The notes: generated by a model from the letters alone, not told the origin. A DNA stretch of 64,000 nt from Sphingomonas daechungensis (GCF_014489495.1 NZ_CP060780.1:1561001-1625000), one strand, 5' to 3'; counted from the stretch's first letter, positions 36,882 to 45,835 are shown. Made by a program: numbers and translations.

Positions 36882-37516
36882 ATGACCATTTTAAGAAGCG
36901 TCCTGCTTGCTGCTGCTGTGATCAGCCTTGCCGGTCCCGCCGCGGCGCAATACCAGGGCCAGGTTCCAGAACCCGCCCCGGTCAGCCCGGATATGGCTAC
37001 TATCCGCAGCAGGCCCACCCGCAGCAGCCGGTCTACGGTCAGCCAGGTTACGGCCAGCCAGGTTACGGGCAGCCAGGTTACGGTCAGCCGGGTTACGGTT
37101 ACAACCAGCAGGGTGATATCGGTTCGGTCATCGGCCAGCTTTTGGGCAACCGCTACAATGTGCCGGACCGCACCGCGATCCAGCAGTGTGCGAGCGCGGC
37201 CATGGCCCAGGCGTCGAGCCGGTATCGCCAGCAGCCCAATGGCAACGCCTACGGCTACAACGCCAATCGCGGCTATAACCAAGGCTACGGCATGAATATG
37301 CGCGTCACTGCCATCACCAACGTGGAACGCCGCCCGAATGGCTTGCGCGTGTCCGGCCTGCTCGACAGTCGCAACGGCTATCGTCCCAACGACCGGGCGT
37401 ATGGCCAGAACCCGGGCTATGCGACGAACGGCGACCTAAGCTTCCGCTGCAACGTCGACTATCGCGGCGCTGTCACCAACATCCGGATCAGTCGCGCCAA
37501 CGCCTATCGCGGGTGA
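36882..37516 (+). CDS. Exported protein with QPGYG repeats (frameshifted)
   Basis: ATG 36882 begins a signal peptide (MTILRSVLLAAAVISLAGPA). A QPGYG repeat tract follows, then a soluble C-terminal domain (AIQQCASAAMAQASSRYRQ, TNVERRPNGLRVSGLLDSRN, LSFRCNVDYRGAVTNIRISR), as in several small alphaproteobacterial exported proteins with a conserved CxVD segment. Frame changes near 37000. About 210 residues. Periplasmic or surface; no function known. Confidence 0.72.
37034..37099 (+). repeat. Four 15-bp tandem repeats (QPGYG)
   Basis: Units TACGGTCAGCCAGGT and variants at 37034, 37049, 37064 and 37079, followed by a partial unit. In frame, each encodes Tyr-Gly-Gln-Pro-Gly. Silent third-base differences show they are not an assembly artefact. 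Confidence 0.85.
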
Positions 37517-37809
37517 GGAAGATCGATCCGTTCGACGACCCGGTCTCGAATTGAGGCCGGGTCGCGTGACGCGAACGGATACCGCAGGGGTCGAAGGCAA
37601 GCTCGGTAGCGGCGGCAAAATGAAGTCGCGATCACGTTGAGACTTGTTGAGTTGGGTGGACAATTTCCCCGCCGGGCCGGACGCGGTTTCAGGGACTGGT
37701 CGACTGCAAAAAAAGGTCGCGACGGTCTGTCAGCGAACTACTTTTCGATGCTGCTTGCCCGCGTCTTGATAGAATAGAGCTGGGTCATTTCTGCCTGCGC
37801 TCCAGTCCG
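37517..37809. other. Intergenic stretch, nothing recognised
   Basis: No gene or strong repeat. CGACCCGGTCTCGAATTGAG overlaps a possible hairpin with GGCCGGGTCG (37555-37565) just after the previous stop, a weak candidate terminator. Confidence 0.35.
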
Positions 37810-38193
37810 TCACGGAAGTGAAGCTGCGTCGAGCTTTCCCGTGACGAGATCGACCATGACTTCAGTTCCGTAAGGTTTTGGCAAGAACGTGCCATGATCG
37901 GGCAAGTCCGCATCGGCGATTCTCACTGCGCCGGACGTCACGACCAACTTTACGTCCGGGCGGATCACACTCACTTGGTTTGCCAAACCAAGACCATTCA
38001 TCGCGCCAGGCATGTTCACATCCGTAAAGACGACGCTGATCCCCGGATGTCTATGAAGGACATCCAGCGCCTCTTCGGCGTCACGGGCCTCCCACGTCCT
38101 GATGCCTCGGTCAGTAAGGGCGCCGGCCGCGACCATTCGAACGAGCGGCTCGTCCTCAACAACAAGGACTTCTTTTGGAAGGGTGTTGCTCAT
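37810..38193 (-). CDS. Single-domain response regulator
   Basis: 127 residues, intact: one receiver domain. Acidic pocket VVEDEPLV, phospho-acceptor Asp in VVFTDVNMPG, Thr/Ser in LVVTSGAV and conserved Lys in FLPKPYG. No output domain, as in CpdR- or SdrG-type phosphorelay proteins. Upstream (gene orientation) GGAAC followed 17 bases later by GCTT is a weak EcfG-like promoter (about 38207-38232). Confidence 0.88.
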   Translation of the reverse strand: MSNTLPKEVLVVEDEPLVRMVAAGALTDRGIRTWEARDAEEALDVLHRHPGISVVFTDVNMPGAMNGLGLANQVSVIRPDVKLVVTSGAVRIADADLPDHGTFLPKPYGTEVMVDLVTGKLDAASLP

Positions 38194-38366
38194 TTTTGAT
38201 AAGCGATCTCACTTCAGCAACGTTCCCAAGTGCGCGCGTGGCGCGGGCTGCGGACGATTGATTTCGCGTCGTCGTTCCAGCCAGCTTCATTGTTTTGACG
38301 TTCAGCGGACCCATATTGTGCAGTGCAGCATTCCGACGCTGTTGCCATTAGCTCCGGAGTTGCCGC

Positions 38367-39476
38367 ATGCGAAACCTGTCCGACACCCTCGTCCGTCTCA
38401 AGCGCTTCCGTACGGTCCCGCCCGCGTCGACACCAACGAACAGTCGGCTCGAGCTCTTCGCCGGCTTCGGGTCGAACCCTGGCCGGCTGAAGTCCTGGAT
38501 TTATGTACCTGAAACGGTCGATGTCGGTGCACCGCTGGTCGTCGTTCTCCACGGATGTACGCAGAATGCGAGGAGCTACGACGAGAGCTCCGGCTGGTCC
38601 CGGCTTGCCGATGAGTTCGGCTTCGTCGTTCTTTACCCGGAGCAGCAGCGCGCGAATAATCCCAACCTCTGCTTCAACTGGTTTTCTCCGGCCAACACCG
38701 CCCGCGGCCAGGGCGAGGCGCTGTCGATCCAGCAGATGATCACGGCGGTGCAGACACGTCACCATACGCACGCCGACAAGGTTTTCGTTAACGGGCTGTC
38801 TGCGGGCGGCGCGATGGCCGCAGTCATGCTGGCGACCTATCCGGAGGTCTTCGCTGCGGGCGCAGTCATCGCTGGCCTTCCGTATGGCGTTGCGAGCACC
38901 GTTCCAGAAGCGTTCGACCGAATGAGAGGCCACGGCGGCCCCGCACTCGAAGCGCTTGCAGAGCTAGTAAAGAATGCTTCCACCCATAGCGGCCCTTGGC
39001 CCCGCCTGTCAGTCTGGCATGGCAGCGCCGACAGTACGGTTGACCAGCTGAATGCGTCAGCGTTGATCAACCAGTGGCTCCCGCTACACGGCGCCCCAGC
39101 TGCCCCAAACGAAGTTGATACCGTCAATGGTTATCCGCACCGCGTTTGGCGCGATGCGAGTGGTCGCGCCGTTGTCGAAGAATATAGCGTTACTGGGCTT
39201 GGACACGGCACTCCGCTCGACGTCATCGGCAGCGACCATGGCGAGACGGCAGCGCCCTTTATGCTCGATGCCAGCATCTCTTCCACCCGGCTGATCGCCA
39301 CCTTCTGGGGGATTGCCGCCGAACAGAACAAGGCGAGCACGCCAGCTTCTCCGAAAGCCTCGTCGGCGACAATCGAGCGAGCGCCTCCTCGCGCTCAAGC
39401 CGTCCCGTTGTCACAGGGGTCAGGAATCCAGCGTACCATTGAAGATGCGCTGCGAAGCGCAGGATTGTTGAAATAG
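38367..39476 (+). CDS. PHB-depolymerase-family esterase
   Basis: 369 residues, intact. Alpha/beta hydrolase of the LpqC/esterase_phb family: oxyanion region VVVLHGCTQNA, nucleophile elbow VNGLSAGGAMAAVM, Asp in WHGSADSTV and His in GLGHGTP. No clear signal peptide, so intracellular poly(3-hydroxybutyrate) or feruloyl-type esterase activity is possible. ATG 38367 chosen. Monocistronic. Confidence 0.9.
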   Translation: MRNLSDTLVRLKRFRTVPPASTPTNSRLELFAGFGSNPGRLKSWIYVPETVDVGAPLVVVLHGCTQNARSYDESSGWSRLADEFGFVVLYPEQQRANNPNLCFNWFSPANTARGQGEALSIQQMITAVQTRHHTHADKVFVNGLSAGGAMAAVMLATYPEVFAAGAVIAGLPYGVASTVPEAFDRMRGHGGPALEALAELVKNASTHSGPWPRLSVWHGSADSTVDQLNASALINQWLPLHGAPAAPNEVDTVNGYPHRVWRDASGRAVVEEYSVTGLGHGTPLDVIGSDHGETAAPFMLDASISSTRLIATFWGIAAEQNKASTPASPKASSATIERAPPRAQAVPLSQGSGIQRTIEDALRSAGLLK

Positions 39477-39657
39477 GCAGCCGCGCTCTCGCCGCCGATT
39501 AGCTAGTCCGCCTTGAGTGGAAACCTGCGACTCCGTCGAACTGGATTGCGGCTTAGTGGGTGCTGGCCAAAGGAGAAGTTCCGAACGATGTCATTGTCAC
39601 GCACGGCCATGACGGAAGGGGTCTTTTCGGGCGTCGACGCGTTGAAGTCGTCGCACA

Positions 39658-39861
39658 ATGAATAGGTACGGTCTCGCGCTTCTCCTTCTCACCCTCGCCG
39701 TGGTGCCATTATTCTTCGTGAGCGGATGGCTGGGCCTGACAACTGTCATCGTAATCTATTGCCTTCTCGCAAGGCTAGCGAACAGGGATTTAGACCGGCG
39801 GCATGAACGCGGCAGGCCGCCGACGGTCGTTTCGAGGCGGCAAGAGACTGCCAAGCCTTAG
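39658..39861 (+). CDS. Small membrane protein
   Basis: 67 residues. Two hydrophobic helices (ALLLLTLAVVPLFFVSGWLG and LTTVIVIYCLLA) then a charged tail RDLDRRHERGRPP. No family recognised. A GTCGACGCG-type region precedes it but no good ribosome-binding site is seen, so start and reality are moderately certain. Confidence 0.5.
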   Translation: MNRYGLALLLLTLAVVPLFFVSGWLGLTTVIVIYCLLARLANRDLDRRHERGRPPTVVSRRQETAKP

Positions 39862-40471
39862 CCGGCCGCGCCGTTCCAGCAGAATGCGGACGGTCCGAAG
39901 TGGGGACGCTCGCCAAGCGTTGTTGCCGCGCCGCGGAGGCGCCGCCTTGGAGTATCTGATGAATTATTTTCGCCCGCTTATCGCCAGATGGAGCAACGGC
40001 CTTCGCGGCAAAGGCTTTCCGCGCCGAGTCACGGCTGTGAACGGAACACGACGATGGCAGGCTGCCACCGGCCGGAGCTACCTGACATTCGATGAAGCCA
40101 GTGACCCTTAGGCCGTAGTCTCGTTGGATCGAAGACTGCCCCTGGCCTCTCCATCGCTGATCCCAGTAAACTTTGCCGATCCGTCTGCCTGAACCGACGT
40201 TTTGAGCCGTCGTTGCCGTTGCGCGATCGCCGTAACGCGATTTGCCAGCGGGCGTGTCCGGGTCAACGTACTGCTCATTGGACCGTCGCGTACAGAATGA
40301 CTGCTTTGCCGGCCGTCGGACGTCGATCATCGGCGTCGTGGCAAACATCGACCACGCTTACCGGCTCCGTAATTGAGCGGCTCGCCCAAGATCCCGCACG
40401 AGACGCTCCGATAGCGCAAACCCTGGAAATTCTAGCGCGAGGCTGACCCCTCCCGTAAACGGTCGCATCTG
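39862..40471. other. 610-bp stretch without a supported gene
   Basis: Overlapping open frames exist on both strands but none has a ribosome-binding site, family resemblance or consistent composition. The right end borders the terminator-like hairpin. Confidence 0.4.
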
Positions 40472-40477
40472 AAAAAA

Positions 40478-40509
40478 AGCGGCCCAGTCCCTCAGGAGAC
40501 TGAGCCGCT
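40478..40509 (-). terminator. Rho-independent-type terminator, leftward
   Basis: AGCGGCCCAGTC ... GACTGAGCCGCT, a 12-bp stem with one mismatch and an 8-base loop, followed on the minus strand by seven T residues (40478-40472). It would end a leftward transcript coming from the repeat at 40613-40717 or the gene at 41003. Confidence 0.7.
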
Positions 40510-40612
40510 CAGAACGCGATCACCTTCTTACGCACAGCCGGGGCTGCAGAACGCGGACGAAGGTTCTCAGCAGCAGAACCGCTGGTCACCAAAAGTGTTC
40601 CTCAAGCGACCC

Positions 40613-40717
40613 GGAACCTTCGAGGGGGAAAGCCCGAGCCGCCCGATTCAGGCTTCCGTCCAAATGGGGATGACGGAGCCTCGCTTACGGAATGACTGGT
40701 GAGGCTAAGCGTTCCGC
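40613..40717. repeat. 105-bp structured repeat, copy 1
   Basis: Shares GAACC-T-TCGAGGG, CCGAGCCGCCC, CTTAC-GAATGA and GTTCCGC blocks, in order, with 41885-41992. Inside is the hairpin AGGCTTCCGTC/GACGGAGCCT; the last part, CGCTTACGGAA...AAGCGTTCCG, has two crossing complementary pairs (CGCTT/AAGCG and CGGAA/TTCCG), an H-type pseudoknot pattern. No protein is encoded. Possibly a small RNA or riboswitch-like element. Confidence 0.5.
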
Positions 40718-41002
40718 CCTTATCGTGGCTGCCCGCTCACGATTGTCCATGGCCACATCAGTCATCTTGCCTCTCAATGCCTTCCCAGTGGCAAGCTTGA
40801 CAGAAGAAGAGCGCTGGTGCGTGGGCAGTACGTTTCCCTGTGGGACTTCGATCCACGGGGGAAAGTCGAACGAGCTTCCAGAGAGCCTGCGACGCTTGGG
40901 GCTCTGCCGCAGCATCCCACCCCGGCAACTTTTGTTAGGGCTCGATCGAGATTTGGGAGCGGGTAGAGAAGGAGATCTTCTCTAGTGACCGCGCGTCTCG
41001 AA

Positions 41003-41335
41003 CTATGGGCCGTGTTGCTCAATACTCCGCTTCACCATCTCGTCGATCTCGTCATCGTACGAACGAACATCATTTCGCATCCCAGCCGAGACCTCCGATC
41101 GAGGCTCAGCTTTCGCAAGCTTGATGCCACGAAACCTCGCTTTGAGCCTGATGGCCTCTTCGGTTCGTCCAGTCTGATCTGCTATTTCGCGTGCCGTCAG
41201 GCACTGGCTCGCGAGGCGCTCCAGTTCGTCGACTGCCTCAGCCGTCCACGGTGCGCGATGATTGCGTTTCACTCCCTCACCCCCGCCCTGCGGTGGAACA
41301 CTTCCACCTGATCCGCTATTCGCCGTCACAGACAC
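41003..41335 (-). CDS. Small SANT/HTH-like protein
   Basis: 110 residues. The middle (HRAPWTAEAVDELERLASQC, LTAREIADQTGRTEEAIRLK) looks like a Myb/SANT-type or GcrA-like helix-turn-helix with conserved Trp, seen in small alphaproteobacterial DNA-binding proteins. The N-terminal 25 residues are Gly/Ser-rich. Unknown target. Transcribed leftward toward the terminator at 40.5 kb. Confidence 0.68.
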   Translation of the reverse strand: MSVTANSGSGGSVPPQGGGEGVKRNHRAPWTAEAVDELERLASQCLTAREIADQTGRTEEAIRLKARFRGIKLAKAEPRSEVSAGMRNDVRSYDDEIDEMVKRSIEQHGP

Positions 41336-41579
41336 GGCCCTCGGACGATGCGGGACCCGATTGCCCGAGGCCGAGGAAGCCGTAGACCGGAAACACCCTG
41401 TCTCTCAAATGCTGGGAGAATACTCGGTTTAGGAGACGTCAAATTGGGCGTAAGGTTAAAGCAGTCGAACAAGGACGTGCGAAAGCCCTTAAAGTCCGCA
41501 ATAGGTGGATAGCCGCATTTCGGGCGTGAGTGGAGGCGCGATGCGCTGGCTCTTGAGTCTGCGGAGTGGCTTGGACGCC

Positions 41580-41795
41580 TTAACGCTGAAACCATCCGAC
41601 GATCCCCGCGACGGCAGCAAACGCGCTTAGAAAAAACGCGCAGACGAGGACCATTGAGGCCGAGTTTCCGCGCCTGATATTCTTCTTGGACGGCGGCTGG
41701 CGATCGGGTTTCTGGATGATCCGCAGCCATGCCACACCTGCGACGACGAGAAACAAGGCTGCGATCATTCCGACAATATAACTGGTGTCGCGCAT
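41580..41795 (-). CDS. Small two-helix membrane protein
   Basis: 71 residues: helices YIVGMIAALFLVVAGVAWLR and SASMVLVCAFFLSAFAAVAG joined by a basic loop (IIQKPDRQPPSKKNIRRGN). ATG 41795 chosen. No family recognised. The structured repeat copy 2 lies 90 bases upstream. Confidence 0.65.
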   Translation of the reverse strand: MRDTSYIVGMIAALFLVVAGVAWLRIIQKPDRQPPSKKNIRRGNSASMVLVCAFFLSAFAAVAGIVGWFQR

Positions 41796-41884
41796 TGCTT
41801 TGATCGTCCTGCTCTGTCTTCAGCGTCCCGAGGTAGCGCAGCTTTCAGGCGCAAGCTGGTTGACTGAAGGCCAGTCAAACGGCT

Positions 41885-41992
41885 CGAACCTGTCGAGGGA
41901 GAGGTCCGAGCCGCCCTATGCGAGACCCCACGTCTGAAGGTGGGTGCATGGGACCTCACTTACCGAATGATTGTTAGAGGCAACCGTTCCGC
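41885..41992. repeat. 105-bp structured repeat, copy 2
   Basis: Homologous to 40613-40717. Here the central hairpin is CCCAC/GTGGG, different in sequence but at the same place, which suggests conserved structure. Just to the left, TTGACTG-AAGGC-CAGTCAA (41857-41875) is a further perfect hairpin. Same orientation as copy 1, 1.27 kb away. Confidence 0.5.
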
Positions 41993-42208
41993 ACCGGGCC
42001 CTGAAAACGGCTTGGCAAGTCGTCAGGCTAAAAACACCGGCTTGTGCCGAAAGAGCAACAAACTGCAGGATTGGGTCGAAGTTTGACTCACGCCACTGAG
42101 GCCCTTCCGGGAGACCACGAACAAGCACGTGAACGGTCCGAAGATGGACACTTGCGAAATCGGGCTATCAACTCAGCGCCACGCACAACTATAGACGAAA
42201 TTCGGATG

Positions 42209-42412
42209 CTAAGGCTTTGTCTGCGTGCCGCATGTGGCGCAGGTGAAGTGGAGCAGAGACCCTACCTCGCGTCCTGCGTGATCTTGATCCAGCAAATGTT
42301 TGCCGCCGGGATCCTTTGGACACCGCCCGGCGTCAGCGCGCCTCATCGCTGGGGTCTCGTTTTTGACGCAGGGATGATCCGCCGTTTCGGCAATCCCATT
42401 CGCCCAAGACAT
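42209..42412 (-). CDS. Possible small CxxC protein
   Basis: A 67-residue frame (MSWANGIAETADHPCVKN ... HFTCATCGTQTKP) with a C-terminal CATC pair, as in small zinc-binding stress proteins of this group. There is no good ribosome-binding site and the N-terminus is unclear, so this may not be a real gene or may be frameshifted. Confidence 0.3.
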   Translation of the reverse strand: MSWANGIAETADHPCVKNETPAMRRADAGRCPKDPGGKHLLDQDHAGREVGSLLHFTCATCGTQTKP

Positions 42413-42454
42413 TAAGGATAACTCGCTTGAACGTGCTGCCCGTGTCGAGAGCAC

Positions 42455-42739
42455 TCACGCAACGCTGTCTGATTTCTCACGATCGGGATTCTCGGACGGC
42501 TCTTCGAGCTGCCGATTAGAGTCCTGAGCGAGGGCGTCTTCGAGCTGTGCTGCTGGAATTTCACGGCATCGAAAGCCGGTGGCGGTCGGAATGATCAAGG
42601 TAGTGCTTTTGCGCACATGAACAGTCCCTTGTGCCGCATCCATGGACTGCTCGACCGTCTCTACTTGATAGTCGCCGGCAGGCAGAATTTCGTCCGAATT
42701 GCCGACCTTGAAAGGCCGCGCGAAGCGGACGGTGCGCAT
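42455..42739 (-). CDS. Small protein of unknown function
   Basis: 94 residues from ATG 42739. MRTVRFARPFKVGNSDEILP then AGDYQVETVEQSMDA and VHVRKSTTLIIPTATGFRCR suggest a small beta-rich domain with an acidic tail. It follows the DAIAAAKR paralogue by 38 bases on the same strand, so they are likely co-transcribed. Confidence 0.65.
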   Translation of the reverse strand: MRTVRFARPFKVGNSDEILPAGDYQVETVEQSMDAAQGTVHVRKSTTLIIPTATGFRCREIPAAQLEDALAQDSNRQLEEPSENPDREKSDSVA

Positions 42740-42777
42740 GGACGTTCGCTCGGCTCCAAAACTTGACCCCTGCGGCA

Positions 42778-42948
42778 TCATCGGGCTGCGCGTTTCGCAG
42801 CGGCGATGGCGTCGCCGGCATTGGAATAGCGATAGCCGTTCCAGAGGTAGCTAACGCGCTCCTCGGTGGAGATTCCATAGCGGCGAAGATCGTCTTCGCT
42901 GCTTTCGGGGGCGGTAGCTGCCCCAGCTCTTGTCGAATGACCGGTCAC
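42778..42948 (-). CDS. Small DAIAAAKR-family protein, paralogue 2
   Basis: 56 residues from GTG 42948, with AGGAG seven bases upstream. Reads [20 protein letters not shown], then LRRYGISTEERVSYLWNGYR and YSNAGDAIAAAKRAAR. Paralogue of 29408-29601. The RYG-I...Y-W-GYRY-N...DAIAAAKR core suggests a small nucleotide- or nucleic-acid-associated fold, function unknown. Leader motif 17 bases upstream. Confidence 0.7.
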   Translation of the reverse strand: MTGHSTRAGAATAPESSEDDLRRYGISTEERVSYLWNGYRYSNAGDAIAAAKRAAR

Positions 42949-42965
42949 TTCGGACTCCTGCTTCA

Positions 42966-42986
42966 AGCGGGAGCACAAAGTCTCTC
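42966..42986 (-). promoter_or_regulatory. GAGAG/CTCCCGCT leader, copy 6
   Basis: Gene orientation: GACTGAGAG, eight bases, CTCCCGCT, then AGGAG and GTG 42948. CTCC of the leader is complementary to GGAG of the ribosome-binding site. Confidence 0.55.
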
Positions 42987-43136
42987 AGTCACAAGATGCT
43001 TAGGGGAAAGCCTGCGATGGGAGAGCTTACCACAAGAGTGCGGAATTACCTATTCAAAGGTGAAAGCCTGCATGCTTCCAACCCTAGCTCCACTCACAGA
43101 GTATGGACTCGTCGCCGATGAGTGCAGAGCAAATGC

Positions 43137-44210
43137 CTAAGGAACCACGGTTGTAAACAGATAGACTGCGAAGATCACCAGGTGCACCGCTCCCTGAAGG
43201 ACTGTGGTCCGGCCAGTCCCGAGCGTCAAAGTTGAGACGACCAACGTCAAAAAGAGCAGTACGGCACTCTTGACGTCCAGGCCAAGGGCAATCGGTAGAC
43301 CTATCGCAAGCGACAAGGCGGCGACTGCCGGGATCGTGAGCCCGATGGTCGCCAAAGCCGAACCCAGGCCCAAGTTGAGGCTGGTTTGGAGGCGGTTTGC
43401 GTGCGCGGCCCGCACTGCTGCCACGCTCTCTGGCAAGAGAACCAGGCCGGCAATGATGACACCAACGATGGCAATCGGCGCACCGGCGGCCGCGACGGCA
43501 CGTTCGATTGGCGGAGCAAGTGCCTTGGCCAACAGCACTACGGCGCCAAGGCAGGAAATCAGCAAGACCGCGGAAATAAGGGTCACCCCATTCGACGGGG
43601 GCTCCGCGTGAATCTCGTTATTCGCGATGACGGCCAGATCCGGAAGGAAATAGTCACGGTGCCGAACTGTCTGTACCGCAACGAAGGTGATGTAGAGGAG
43701 AAACGATACGACTGCGACGAAGCCCAGTTGCGAGGGGGCGTAGACGGGACCCGGCTCACTGGTGGTGAAGTTGGGCAGGACAAGGGTAAGCACCGTCAAA
43801 GCGCATATCGTGGCAAGCGACGCGCTGACCCCCGTTTGCTGAAAGACCTGCTCTTTGTGTCCGACAGCTCCGATCAGGATGCAAAGACCCACCAGGCCGT
43901 TGAGGATGATCATAACGGCAGCGAACACTGTGTCCCGCGCCAATGTGGCCGCGCTCTCGCCGCCCGAAGCCATCAAGGTGATGATCAGCCCAAGCTCGAT
44001 AATGGTCACAGCGATCGCCAGCAGGAAAGTCCCGAAAGGCTCGCCAACGCGATGCGCAATCAATTCGGCATGATGGACAGCGGCCAGCACCGCACCAATC
44101 AGGCCCACCCCAATCAGTGGTGGCGATAGGGTGGCACCGGCATTGATTCCAACAAGGAGCAAGGCGAGTGCGGGCGCTAGCCACGTCCAGTGTCTCAAGG
44201 TTTTTGGCAC
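43137..44210 (-). CDS. CaCA-family Ca2+/H+ antiporter (ChaA-like)
   Basis: 357 residues, intact, about eleven membrane helices. Two inverted alpha-repeats show the family motif: GEPFGTFLLAIAVTIIELGL (first) and LPESVAAVRAAHANRLQTS...LGLGSALATIGLTIPA (second), with the acidic ion-binding residues in each. Such proteins export Ca2+ or Na+/K+ in exchange for protons, chiefly at high pH or salt. Single leftward gene. Confidence 0.9.
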   Translation of the reverse strand: MPKTLRHWTWLAPALALLLVGINAGATLSPPLIGVGLIGAVLAAVHHAELIAHRVGEPFGTFLLAIAVTIIELGLIITLMASGGESAATLARDTVFAAVMIILNGLVGLCILIGAVGHKEQVFQQTGVSASLATICALTVLTLVLPNFTTSEPGPVYAPSQLGFVAVVSFLLYITFVAVQTVRHRDYFLPDLAVIANNEIHAEPPSNGVTLISAVLLISCLGAVVLLAKALAPPIERAVAAAGAPIAIVGVIIAGLVLLPESVAAVRAAHANRLQTSLNLGLGSALATIGLTIPAVAALSLAIGLPIALGLDVKSAVLLFLTLVVSTLTLGTGRTTVLQGAVHLVIFAVYLFTTVVP

Positions 44211-44426
44211 ACGCTCCGTCTAGGCGGATGAGAAATGTGCGCAATGGGTCGACGACTGTCGCGGCAGGAACTGGTGGAAAGCGAACGCTAGAAGCACGCG
44301 CTCTTGATGGTCGACTTCCGCCGCATTGCAACGATCAGCGGTCCAATCCGTTGAGGCCATATCACCAGTCATTCAGTGGGGCTTTGGTGCTGGAGCCGTG
44401 GCGCGTTCCCCTCAAGGAGCGCGGCA

Positions 44427-44783
44427 ATGCACGCACTGATCATCGAAGATGAAACACTGATCGCGATGTCCATCCAGGACATATTGGAAGAATGCGGGTT
44501 CACCTCGTTTGACGTCGTGAATTCGACGGAGCAGGCGATTGTGGCCGCGCAGCTAAAATGCCCAGACCTTATTACCGCGGATGTGCAATTGAATCCCGGC
44601 AGCGGGATCGATGCGGTGGACCAGATATGTGGCGGCCCACCCATTCCCGTCATCTTCATCACCGGTAGCCCAGCCGATGTGGTAAAGCGCATGCCTCACC
44701 ATCCGCTGATCGTAAAGCCATTCACCAACGAACTTGTCGCCACAGCCGTTCGATCGGCGTTGGCGACAGCGAAAGAGGCATAG
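44427..44783 (+). CDS. Single-domain response regulator
   Basis: 118 residues from ATG 44427 after AAGGAG. One receiver domain: IIEDETLIAMS, phospho-acceptor Asp in LITADVQLNPG, VIFITGSP and IVKPFTNE. It is 3 bases before a HisKA_2 kinase gene, so the two are a likely signalling pair. Confidence 0.88.
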   Translation: MHALIIEDETLIAMSIQDILEECGFTSFDVVNSTEQAIVAAQLKCPDLITADVQLNPGSGIDAVDQICGGPPIPVIFITGSPADVVKRMPHHPLIVKPFTNELVATAVRSALATAKEA

Positions 44784-44786
44784 ACA

Positions 44787-45806
44787 ATGTCGCAGGCCAT
44801 CCCCGTGTCGAACACTGTCACTGCTCTCGGCACAGCCTTGATTGTTTCATCGAAGGCTCCATTGCTGTTGCTCGCCGATGACTTGACCGTAATCGGAGCA
44901 AGCGGATCGTTTTGCAGTGCGTTCGGGATCGATCCATCGACGGTAAACGGGACGAAGCTCGCGGCTTTGGGGGACGGGGAATGGGATGTGCCGCAGCTCA
45001 ATTCGCTGCTCCGCGCCACATTCGACGACGCCGCTTCGATCGACGCTTACGAGATGGACCTCAAACGCAAGGGGCACGAACCTGCCTGCCTGGTGCTCAA
45101 CGCACACAAACTCGAGTATGGCAACGCTGAGCAGCCCAGGATTGTTCTAGCCGTGACGGACATCACGTCCGCGCGCTTGGCCGAGAGACTCAAGGATGAA
45201 CTGGTGCAGCGAAACCAGATCCTCCTACAGGAGCTTCAGCACCGCGTAGCGAACAGCCTCCAGATCATCGCCAGCGTCCTCATGCAGAGCGCTCGCCGAG
45301 TGCAATCCGAAGAGACCCGGACCCATCTCCAGGACGCACATCAGAGGGTCATGTCGATTGCCACGCTGCAAAAGCAGCTGGCGATGAAGAGTGCCGATAA
45401 GGTCGAACTGAAAAAATACCTGAGTGACCTGTGCGCCAGCATCGGCGCGTCCATGATCGACGATGCAAACCGGATCTCCCTATCGTCGAAGGTCGACGAG
45501 ACGGTCACAAATGCCAATGTTTCGGTCAGTCTTGGCCTGATAGTCACCGAACTTGTCATCAATGCGCTCAAGCACGCGTTCCCCGGCCCGAACCGGAAGG
45601 GCCAGATTGAAGTCGACTACTCATCGAACGACGAAGGATGGTCGCTAACGGTCGGTGACGATGGGGACGGAATGGCAGCAGAGAGTGGCGCGAAGCCAGG
45701 ACTCGGCACAGGGATTGTCGAAGCGCTTGCGAAACAGCTGGATGCCACCGTCGAGGTGGCTGACCAAAAACCGGGTACCAAAGTGATAGTGGCTCACGTC
45801 TCTTAG
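44787..45806 (+). CDS. HisKA_2/HWE-type sensor histidine kinase
   Basis: 339 residues, intact, no membrane segment. N-terminal PAS-like region (LLLADDLTVIGASGSFCSAF), then the H-box LQELQHRVANSLQIIASVL with the phosphorylated His, and the ATPase part LIVTELVINALKHAFPG and GLGTGIVEALAKQLD. This class dominates alphaproteobacterial general-stress (PhyR-linked) and light-sensing pathways. Immediately downstream of its probable response regulator. Confidence 0.9.
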   Translation: MSQAIPVSNTVTALGTALIVSSKAPLLLLADDLTVIGASGSFCSAFGIDPSTVNGTKLAALGDGEWDVPQLNSLLRATFDDAASIDAYEMDLKRKGHEPACLVLNAHKLEYGNAEQPRIVLAVTDITSARLAERLKDELVQRNQILLQELQHRVANSLQIIASVLMQSARRVQSEETRTHLQDAHQRVMSIATLQKQLAMKSADKVELKKYLSDLCASIGASMIDDANRISLSSKVDETVTNANVSVSLGLIVTELVINALKHAFPGPNRKGQIEVDYSSNDEGWSLTVGDDGDGMAAESGAKPGLGTGIVEALAKQLDATVEVADQKPGTKVIVAHVS

Positions 45807-45835
45807 GTGCGCCGGCGCCAGCCACGCACGCTCTG

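Noticed and set aside
39746..40348. A 200-residue leftward frame
   Set aside because: Low-complexity composition, no ribosome-binding site, overlaps a small membrane-protein gene.
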